From assembly GCA_002401945.1 (NCBI GenBank), contig NVUP01000020.1:31458-37177 (forward strand): a stretch of 5,720 nucleotides of DNA, in the 5' to 3' direction. Source of the DNA: Paracoccaceae bacterium. Its GTDB lineage: Bacteria > Pseudomonadota > Alphaproteobacteria > Rhodobacterales > Rhodobacteraceae. Shown here piece by piece: positions 1-4,662 of this stretch. Both the position numbers and the translations under genes were made by a program. The notes beneath the pieces are model-generated. The model was not told the origin of the DNA, ran no database searches, and saw only the letters and a list, made by a program, of their open reading frames with translations. Numbering within the stretch: the first letter of the stretch is position 1; each line of letters begins with the position of its first letter.

Positions 1-188
1 TCAAACAGCTTGACCGTTCGGTAGACCGTCGCAATCGAGATCCCGTCGTCCAACGCACTGGCGCGGGTATACAGTTCTTCGACGTCCGGGTGATCTTCGC
101 TGTCCTGCAAGACGCGCGCAATGATCCGGCGCTGGCCGGTCATACGCAGGCCCTTGGCCTCGCAGCGGGAGATTATGGTATCTGGCAT
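1..188 (-). CDS. fur: Fur-family metal-responsive transcriptional regulator (N-terminal part, runs off the window)
   Basis: Only the first 62 residues are visible; the 3' end lies beyond position 1. They form the winged-helix DNA-binding domain of a Fur-type repressor. Visible marks are GLRMTGQRR (about residues 13-21), HPDVEELY (33-40) and the recognition-helix signature ISIATVYRTVKLF (50-62). His33 matches the N-terminal metal-ligand position known in Fur proteins. The C-terminal dimerisation and metal-binding domain cannot be seen. Members sense Fe(II), or Mn(II) in the alphaproteobacterial Mur branch, and control metal uptake; iron and manganese types cannot be separated here. The sequence does not look like Irr. 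Two ATGs are possible, at 194 and 188. I chose 188 because GAGG at 195-198 lies 6 nt before it and would abut the 194 codon. The gene is divergent from the RNA helicase gene. Confidence 0.88.
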   Translation of the reverse strand, partial: MPDTIISRCEAKGLRMTGQRRIIARVLQDSEDHPDVEELYTRASALDDGISIATVYRTVKLF

Positions 189-194
189 CGGCAT

Positions 195-303
195 CCTCTA
201 TGCGCTTTTCCTGCGCTTGATCTTACTCTTTAACGAAAGAACCTGCGCCCGAAAACAGGTTATTAAAACAGAATGCCGGTTGACAAACGCCTTATCCACA
301 GCC
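195..303. promoter_or_regulatory. Divergent promoter region between fur and the RNA helicase gene
   Basis: This AT-richer part of the intergenic stretch carries back-to-back -35-like hexamers that overlap. TTGACA (280-285) reads rightward, and TTGTCA (286-281) reads leftward with AT-rich sequence about 15-17 bp further on (260-270). The rightward -10 is weak: CATTTG at 303-308 with a 17-bp spacer. A direct repeat AAAACAG lies at 252-258 and 265-271. The layout suggests that fur and the helicase gene are transcribed divergently from shared DNA. Start sites are inferred, not shown, and alphaproteobacterial -10 elements are often poor matches to the E. coli consensus. Confidence 0.4.
292..300 (+). 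promoter_or_regulatory. Perfect DnaA-box match (TTATCCACA)
   Basis: The nine bases equal the high-affinity DnaA-box consensus TTATNCACA, in the form typical of the strongest E. coli oriC boxes. The match falls in the spacer just downstream of the rightward TTGACA, where a bound protein would block or modulate RNA polymerase. I saw no second box in this intergenic region and no other origin feature (no AT-rich unwinding element, no dnaA or gidA neighbour). An origin is therefore not supported; at most this is a regulatory or titration site. A single 9-mer can arise by chance. Confidence 0.35.
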
Positions 304-358
304 ATTTGCCCCCTCAGGTATCCCTCTCTGCCGCGTGAGCAGAGGCGTTCGGGCAAAT
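304..358 (+). promoter_or_regulatory. Nested two-stem hairpin at the start of the presumed helicase mRNA leader
   Basis: ATTTGCCC (304-311) is the exact reverse complement of GGGCAAAT (351-358). Inside this 8-bp outer stem, CTCTGC (326-331) pairs with GCAGAG (339-344) over a 7-nt loop. The transcript would begin close to position 315 if the TTGACA/CATTTG promoter is real. In that case the outer 5' arm would be missing or only partly transcribed, and it could instead be a DNA-level inverted repeat. There is no T-run, so this is not an intrinsic terminator. Confidence 0.4.
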
Positions 359-553
359 TGTCCCCTTCCGAGGCTCCGGCCTCTAGCGCCTACAGCGACA
401 TACCTGCGTTCCCAAAATCACGCGTGGGGCACGAGCAGACGACCGGCTCTCTGGCATACGGCCAGCTACGCCCGAGGTCCCTGCCCCCAATAAGCCGCAC
501 AGGATGCGGTAACACCGGCCGTTGCATCTGCAGGGGCTGCGAAAGGATATGAC
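359..553 (+). other. Non-coding, hairpin-rich 5' leader of the RNA helicase gene
   Basis: No credible gene lies here. The rightward reading frame through it (121-552) runs antisense through fur and has no family resemblance. Several compact hairpins are visible: GAGGC/GCCTC with a TCCG loop (370-383, a UNCG-type tetraloop closed by C-G), CTGGC/GCCAG (452-466) and CCGCA/TGCGG (495-509). The stretch ends with the helicase ribosome binding site. Long structured leaders are known for DEAD-box helicase mRNAs, for example E. coli deaD, where they mediate cold-dependent or autogenous control. A similar role here is inference. I recognise no riboswitch or known sRNA. Confidence 0.45.
542..547 (+). 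promoter_or_regulatory. Ribosome binding site that supports the TTG start of the helicase gene
   Basis: AAAGGA lies 6 nt before the TTG at 554, a normal Shine-Dalgarno distance. The next in-frame ATG (572) has no such site and would remove the residues that precede GLPEKLLARIEAMGF in RhlE-like proteins. An ATG at 549-551 lies only 1 nt from this site and opens a two-codon frame (ATG ACT TGA) whose stop overlaps the TTG. Confidence 0.7.
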
Positions 554-1852
554 TTGAGTGAATTCTCAACTATGGGGCTTCCAGAGAAGCTTCTAGCCCG
601 GATCGAAGCCATGGGTTTCAAAGATCCAACTCCAATTCAATCGCACGCAATCCCGCATGCGCTACAAGGCCGCGACGTGTTGGGTCTGGCCCAGACCGGC
701 ACCGGTAAAACTGCCGCCTTTGGTGTGCCGCTGATTGCACAAATGATGCAATACGAGCGCAAGCCTGCCCCAAAAACCGTACGCGGTTTGGTTCTGGCCC
801 CAACCCGCGAGTTGGCCAACCAGATCAGCCAGCAACTTCAGGGCCTGATCGAAGGCACTTCGATGAAGGTCGGCCTGGTTGTCGGCGGCGTCTCGATCAA
901 TCCACAGATCCAGCGCATTGCCCGTGGCACCGACATTCTGGTCGCCACGCCTGGCCGCTTGCTGGACATTCTGGATCGCCGGGCCCTAAATCTTGGCTCC
1001 TGTGATTTCCTGGTGCTGGATGAAGCCGATCAAATGCTGGACATGGGTTTCATCCATGCCCTGCGCAAAATCTCGGCACTGCTGCCCACCGAGCGCCAGA
1101 CCATGCTGTTCTCGGCCACCATGCCGAAACAGATGAACGAGATTGCCTCCAGCTACCTCAAGAGCCCGATCCGCGTCGAGGTTTCGCCTCCGGGCAAAGC
1201 CGCCGACAATGTCACTCAGGAAATACACTTTATTGCCAAGGCGGAAAAGACTGCGCTGCTGAAAGAGCTGCTGTCCAAGCACACGGATGAGCGTTCGCTG
1301 GTCTTTGGTCGCACCAAGCACGGGTCTGAAAAACTGATGAAGACGCTGGAAAAGGCTGGTTTTTCGACTGCCTCTATCCACGGCAACAAAAGCCAGGGCC
1401 AGCGCGACCGTGCCATTGCGGCGTTTAAATCGGGCGCCATCAAAGTGCTGGTAGCCACCGACGTGGCTGCGCGCGGGTTGGATATTCCTGACGTTAAGCA
1501 CGTCTACAACTATGACCTGCCCAACGTGCCTGACGCCTATGTTCACCGGATCGGCCGGACCGCCCGCGCAGGCAAAGAAGGCGCCGCGATTGCGTTTTGT
1601 TCGCCCGATGAGATGGGGGAGTTGAAGGACATTCAAAAAGTTCTGGGCACCACCATTCCTATTGCCTCGGGCACCCCATGGGAAGTTCAGCCGGGCGCCA
1701 AGAAAAAGCCCAATGGCGGTGGTGGCAACCGACGTCGCAATGGCGGCGGTGGCCAAGGTGGTCAACGCGGTGCTGCTGGTGGTGGCGAAGGCGGCAAACC
1801 AGGTGGTCGCCGTCGTCGCAGTGGTGGTGGCAACCACCGCACCGCAGCCTAA
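554..1852 (+). CDS. rhlE: DEAD-box ATP-dependent RNA helicase, RhlE type
   Basis: A 432-residue cytoplasmic RNA helicase that would use ATP to unwind or remodel RNA, typically in ribosome assembly, mRNA decay and cold adaptation. All core motifs are present and intact: Q motif GFKDPTPIQ (21-29), motif I AQTGTGKT (46-53), Ia PTRELA (83-88), Ib TPGR (132-135), II DEAD (156-159), III SAT (187-189), IV LVFGRT (249-254), V ATDVAARGLD (301-310) and VI HRIGRTARAG (331-340). Residues 383-432 form a Lys-, then Gly/Arg-rich disordered tail like those that bind RNA non-specifically in RhlE proteins. Length is normal for the family. The start is TTG, backed by AAAGGA 6 nt upstream. The gene stands alone, divergent from fur and closed by a strong terminator. 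It might equally be called a DeaD/RhlB-like paralogue, since subfamily names are loose in alphaproteobacteria. Confidence 0.95.
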   Translation: MSEFSTMGLPEKLLARIEAMGFKDPTPIQSHAIPHALQGRDVLGLAQTGTGKTAAFGVPLIAQMMQYERKPAPKTVRGLVLAPTRELANQISQQLQGLIEGTSMKVGLVVGGVSINPQIQRIARGTDILVATPGRLLDILDRRALNLGSCDFLVLDEADQMLDMGFIHALRKISALLPTERQTMLFSATMPKQMNEIASSYLKSPIRVEVSPPGKAADNVTQEIHFIAKAEKTALLKELLSKHTDERSLVFGRTKHGSEKLMKTLEKAGFSTASIHGNKSQGQRDRAIAAFKSGAIKVLVATDVAARGLDIPDVKHVYNYDLPNVPDAYVHRIGRTARAGKEGAAIAFCSPDEMGELKDIQKVLGTTIPIASGTPWEVQPGAKKKPNGGGGNRRRNGGGGQGGQRGAAGGGEGGKPGGRRRRSGGGNHRTAA

Positions 1853-1866
1853 GCTGAAGACATGAC

Positions 1867-1902
1867 AGATCCCGCTGCAGTTAAATCTGCAGCGGGATTT
1901 TT
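1867..1902 (+). terminator. Rho-independent terminator of the helicase gene
   Basis: ATCCCGCTGCAG (1869-1880) pairs perfectly over 12 bp with CTGCAGCGGGAT (1887-1898), with a TTAAAT loop. A run of T follows (1898-1902). It begins 15 bases after the helicase stop. Read leftward, the stem is not followed by a T-run, so it should act mainly on rightward transcripts. It fills the gap between two convergent genes. Confidence 0.92.
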
Positions 1903-2601
1903 CTATGCCCGTTGCAGATCCGCCCAAACGGGCAAGTGATCCGAGGCAATATGGGCCGGACGCTCGCGGTAAACCCCATGTGCACTCACTTGCAGCTCTT
2001 TGCTCACTGCCATCCGGTCCAGCGCCCCTATGGGCCGTAGCGCAGGAAAACTGGGTTTGGGAGCCAGGAACCGCATGGCTGGCGCAAGGTGGTCCAGTAC
2101 TGGTGTGCGCGACCACTCGTTAAAGTCGCCGCCCCAGACCAGGGGCGCGTCATCAAAATTGGCGCTTTCCCGGGCCAGATGCAGCACCTGTTCATGCCGG
2201 GCCTTTCCGGTCAAACCCAAATGGGCGCCAATCACCCGCAAGGGCCCAATCACCGTTTCAAACACCGCCCAGACCGCACCGCGTGGTTCTAATCCCGGCA
2301 GGTGGATATGCCCATGATCCAGCAGTTTCGCCGAGCCCGAGCGCCACAAAATAGCGTTGCCGTGCCAGCCCAGTGACCCTGCACCGCCCAGGTTGACAAC
2401 CTGCCAGCCCGCCTCGTCCAGCACGAAATGCGGCAGCGCGGCAGGCCGCGGCGGCAGGCGTTTGTCGGCCTCCTGCAGCAGCACGATCTGCGCGCCAGTG
2501 CCTTCGATCACCTGCAACGTGCGGCTCGGGCGGCGGCGCAGGTCCAAACCAACGCATTTTTGAATATTGTAGCTGGCCAGTCGCAGGGTTGGGGCAGACA
2601 T
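1903..2601 (-). CDS. Endonuclease/exonuclease/phosphatase (EEP) superfamily protein
   Basis: A 232-residue metal-dependent phosphoesterase of the EEP fold, shared by AP endonucleases, DNase I-like nucleases and lipid or sugar phosphatases. The catalytic blocks appear in order: SYNIQ (10-14, Asn12), LLQEAD (41-46, metal ligand Glu44), WHGNAIL (79-85), GAHLGL (125-130, His127), GGDFNEW (157-163, Asp159/Asn161), ALDRM (193-197) and SDHLPVW (220-226, catalytic Asp221-His222). The protein is compact, with no signal peptide or membrane segment, so it is probably cytoplasmic. The substrate cannot be told from sequence. A TTG at 2604 is also in frame, but ATG at 2601 is preferred because AAAGGA ends 6 nt before it. 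The gene lies downstream of selO on the same strand after a 154-bp gap with repeats, so it may have its own promoter. Confidence 0.9.
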   Translation of the reverse strand: MSAPTLRLASYNIQKCVGLDLRRRPSRTLQVIEGTGAQIVLLQEADKRLPPRPAALPHFVLDEAGWQVVNLGGAGSLGWHGNAILWRSGSAKLLDHGHIHLPGLEPRGAVWAVFETVIGPLRVIGAHLGLTGKARHEQVLHLARESANFDDAPLVWGGDFNEWSRTPVLDHLAPAMRFLAPKPSFPALRPIGALDRMAVSKELQVSAHGVYRERPAHIASDHLPVWADLQRA

Positions 2602-2607
2602 CAAGTT

Positions 2608-2613
2608 TCCTTT
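2608..2613 (-). promoter_or_regulatory. Ribosome binding site of the EEP gene
   Basis: On the minus strand AAAGGA (2613-2608) lies 6 nt before ATG at 2601, but only 3 nt before the alternative TTG at 2604. This decides the start in favour of the ATG. Confidence 0.65.
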
Positions 2614-2614
2614 G

Positions 2615-2650
2615 GGTACTTATCTATTGGTACTTTACATCACAGGTACA
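2615..2650. repeat. Three GTACC-type direct repeats upstream of the EEP gene
   Basis: Plus-strand GGTACTT occurs at 2615-2621 and 2629-2635, and GGTACA at 2645-2650, with start-to-start distances of 14 and 16 bp. Read towards the EEP gene these are AAGTACC, AAGTACC and TGTACC. They sit in an AT-rich patch 14 to 49 bp before the start codon, where an operator or promoter for the EEP gene would be expected. No convincing -35/-10 pair is visible, though TAGATA (2627-2622) could be a -10. The role is inferred from position only. Confidence 0.35.
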
Positions 2651-2680
2651 GAACGTTTCCCCTTGTTCACGGCTGCAACG

Positions 2681-2742
2681 CCAAGGGGACTGTGTGCCCC
2701 CTCTTGGCCTGCGGCCAATTCACCTCCAAGGATATTTTGGCC
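2681..2742. repeat. Intergenic palindromic element downstream of selO
   Basis: Several overlapping inverted repeats are packed here. CCAAGGGG (2681-2688) faces CCCC..CTTGG (2697-2707, with a 2-nt bulge). TTGGCC (2704-2709) faces GGCCAA (2713-2718) over a 3-nt loop. That GGCCAA can alternatively pair with a second TTGGCC (2737-2742), and CCAAGG (2726-2731) can pair with flanking arms. No T-run follows any stem on either strand, so it is not a standard intrinsic terminator. It starts right after the selO stop and could stabilise the selO 3' end or be a dispersed REP-like element. Similar GC-rich intergenic motifs near gene ends are familiar to me from Rhodobacterales genomes, but I could not check this. 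Confidence 0.5.
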
Positions 2743-2755
2743 TGATGAAAAGAAG

Positions 2756-4174
2756 TCAGGTACCGCAGAAAGTGGCCGGAACCACTTCATCCGGCGTGGG
2801 GGGATGGCGAAAATCGGTGTTGTCAGGTTGGTCGGAGAAGGGTTGGGCCAGCACCTGGTTCAGTCTGTGGAACAGTGTGTAATCGCCAGAAACTGCTGCG
2901 GTGATCATTTGCTCAATTCGGTGGTTGCGTGGGATATAGGCCGGGTTGGATCCGAGCAACAAGGCCTGTGGATCAGGTTCATCTTTCAGCCGCTTCTGCC
3001 AGTTGATCTGCCAGGCATCATACTCGGCAGGGTTGGTGAATTGATCGCGGGCAGTGTCGGTTCCCAATGCGCGGAAGGTATTGGTGAAATCGCTTTGATT
3101 CTGCGCCATCAGGTCCAGCAGGTCGGAAATCAAAATCAAGTCCCCCTCATGAGGCGTTGTGATGCCCAGCTTGGCCCGGAAGTTTTGCAACCAGTGCTCC
3201 TGCATCAGTGTTGGCATGGCGTGCACAATCTCAGTGGCCTCCTCGACGCCTTGCTGCGGATCATCAAGCTGCTGGATCAACGCCGAGGCCAATTGTGCCA
3301 GGTTCCACACCGCAATGTCAGGCTGGTTGCCATAGGCATAGCGGCTTTGGCGATCGATTGAGCTGAACACCGTCTGTGGGTGATAGAGATCCATAAAAGC
3401 GCAGGGACCATAGTCGATGGTTTCGCCAGAGATTGAGGAGTTATCGGTGTTCATCACCCCGTGAATGAACCCCACACCCATCCAAGCCGCGATCAGTTTG
3501 CTCTGTGCATCACGCACCGCACGCAGCAGCCCCATTGGTCCCTCGGCCTGCGGGTAGTGGCGTTGCAGTGCATATTTGGTCAGTTTTTTCAAACTGGCAG
3601 TATCGCCTCGGCGGGCAAAAATTTCAAAACTTCCCACCCGCAGATGGCTAGAGGCCACTCGGGTCAGTACGGCGCCAGGCAGGCCAGTCTCGCGCCAGAC
3701 CGTCTCGCCGGTGGCCACCGCGGCCAGCGCTCGAGTGGTGGGGATACCAAGCGCGTGCATCGCCTCGGACACCACATATTCGCGCAGCACCGGCCCCAGC
3801 CAGGCGCGCCCATCACCTGAGCGCGAATAGGCCGTGCGGCCCGATCCCTTGAGCTGAATATCGCGGCGGATGCCATCGGTGCCTATGGTCTCTCCCAGCA
3901 GGATCGCACGACCATCGCCAAGCTGCGGGTTGTAATTGCCAAACTGGTGCCCGGCATAAAGCTGTGCCAGCGGTTCGGCCCCAGCGGGCACCTCATTGCC
4001 GCCAAACACCTGTGCCATCTCGTCAGTCTCACCCGGCGTGACGCCCAACAGCTGCGCCAAATCCTGGTTGAACGCGATCAAGCTGGGGGATTTCACCTCC
4101 TCGGGGGCCTGTTTACTATAGAACACCGGCGCCAGCCGGGCGTATGAATTGTCAAAGGGGATGTGCATGCTCAT
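2756..4174 (-). CDS. selO: Protein adenylyltransferase SelO (YdiU family)
   Basis: A 472-residue member of the SelO pseudokinase family. These proteins transfer AMP from ATP to Ser/Thr/Tyr of target proteins and help in the oxidative stress response. Family marks seen are the N-terminal HIPFDNSYARL (4-14), LYAGHQFGNYNPQLGDGRA (72-90), the nucleotide-binding QLKGSGRTAYSRSGDGRA (107-124, Lys109), HGVMNTDNSSISG (238-250), metal-binding DYGPCAFMD (254-262) and NPAYIPRNHRIE (410-421). The C-terminus ends Phe-Cys-Gly-Thr, with Cys470 third from the end, the position of selenocysteine in vertebrate SelO. Length is typical for bacterial members. The start at ATG 4174 (MSMHIPFDNS) follows family practice; ATG 4168 is nearly as good and no strong Shine-Dalgarno separates them. 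Upstream in-frame TTG codons would overlap the divergent cupin gene and are unlikely. It is head-to-head with the cupin gene. Confidence 0.95.
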   Translation of the reverse strand: MSMHIPFDNSYARLAPVFYSKQAPEEVKSPSLIAFNQDLAQLLGVTPGETDEMAQVFGGNEVPAGAEPLAQLYAGHQFGNYNPQLGDGRAILLGETIGTDGIRRDIQLKGSGRTAYSRSGDGRAWLGPVLREYVVSEAMHALGIPTTRALAAVATGETVWRETGLPGAVLTRVASSHLRVGSFEIFARRGDTASLKKLTKYALQRHYPQAEGPMGLLRAVRDAQSKLIAAWMGVGFIHGVMNTDNSSISGETIDYGPCAFMDLYHPQTVFSSIDRQSRYAYGNQPDIAVWNLAQLASALIQQLDDPQQGVEEATEIVHAMPTLMQEHWLQNFRAKLGITTPHEGDLILISDLLDLMAQNQSDFTNTFRALGTDTARDQFTNPAEYDAWQINWQKRLKDEPDPQALLLGSNPAYIPRNHRIEQMITAAVSGDYTLFHRLNQVLAQPFSDQPDNTDFRHPPTPDEVVPATFCGT

Positions 4175-4231
4175 GCCCAGAACATATGCGCTGGAATTAG
4201 AATTGCCAGAGACAAGGGAGTGCGCAGCACT
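4175..4231. promoter_or_regulatory. Short divergent promoter region between selO and the cupin gene
   Basis: The start codons are only 57 bp apart, so promoters for both genes must lie here or inside the opposite gene. A rightward -10-like TAGAAT (4198-4203) is visible without a good -35. A leftward -35-like TTGTCT (4214-4209) is visible without a well-spaced -10. For the cupin gene AGGGAG (4215-4220) is a Shine-Dalgarno candidate 11 nt before the ATG, a little far. Both genes could share one operator. Confidence 0.3.
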
Positions 4232-4651
4232 ATGACCGCACAAGATATCATTTCACGGCTGGATTTGCAGCCCCATCCCGAGGGTGGCTGGTACCGACAA
4301 ACCTGGCAGGCAGAGAATGCAGGGCGCGCGACGGGCACCTGCATCTATTTTCTGCTGGCCGCCGGAAAAAGCAGCCATTGGCACCGGGTCGATGCCACCG
4401 AGATATGGCTGTTTCACTCCGGTGCGCCGCTGGTGTTATCGCTGGCTGAAAGCGATGAAGGCCCGGCTCTGGATCACTTGCTGACACCTGACCTGAGCCA
4501 TGGCGAGCCGCAGTTGATCGTCCCCGAGGGTCATTGGCAAGCCGCGCAAACCACTGGTGAGTACACTCTGGTCAGCTGCACGGTCTCTCCGGGGTTTCAG
4601 TTCGATGGGTTTGAGCTGGCGCAATCCGGGTTTGACATTCCACGTGCCTGA
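4232..4651 (+). CDS. DUF985 / Cupin_5 family protein
   Basis: A 139-residue single-domain cupin of the DUF985 (Cupin_5) family, whose biochemical role is not established. Its relatives include the yeast protein Yml079w, known only as a structure. Signatures are LDLQPHPEGGWYRQTW (10-25), SHWHRVDATEIWLFHSGAP (48-66) with likely pocket residues His49, His51, Glu57 and His62, VPEGHWQAA (97-105), and the closing CTVSPGFQFDGFELA (116-130). The single jelly-roll barrel suggests binding of a small ligand, possibly a sugar-like molecule or a metal, but no substrate can be assigned. The ATG at 4232 opens at the conserved start. A GTG at 4220 is in frame, but it overlaps the best Shine-Dalgarno sequence. 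There is no signal peptide. The gene is convergent with anmK, with only 11 bp between stops. Confidence 0.9.
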   Translation: MTAQDIISRLDLQPHPEGGWYRQTWQAENAGRATGTCIYFLLAAGKSSHWHRVDATEIWLFHSGAPLVLSLAESDEGPALDHLLTPDLSHGEPQLIVPEGHWQAAQTTGEYTLVSCTVSPGFQFDGFELAQSGFDIPRA

Positions 4652-4662
4652 GCCAGCCCAAG

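Noticed and set aside
292..300. Replication origin around the DnaA box
   Set aside because: There is a single box, no clustered boxes, no AT-rich unwinding region and no origin-linked genes.
304..545. 6S RNA, SRP RNA, RNase P RNA or tmRNA in the intergenic region
   Set aside because: I looked for the conserved cores of these RNAs and saw none. The visible hairpins are short and separate.
121..552. A 143-codon plus-strand frame across fur and the intergenic region
   Set aside because: The first part is antisense to fur. The rest covers hairpin-rich leader, lacks a Shine-Dalgarno sequence at its start, and resembles no family.
986..2116. A 376-codon open frame on the minus strand opposite the helicase gene and the start of the convergent region
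   Set aside because: It is antisense to an intact DEAD-box helicase, crosses its terminator and overlaps the EEP gene. Its protein is low-complexity (Ala/Thr/Gly) with no recognisable domain. It is explained by the codon bias of the opposite strand.
2704..2718. Intrinsic terminator for selO
   Set aside because: The 6-bp TTGGCC/GGCCAA stem is not followed by a T-run on either strand.
2612..3361. A 249-codon plus-strand frame opposite the 3' half of selO
   Set aside because: selO is intact with all family motifs on the other strand. This frame is its shadow and has no recognisable domain.
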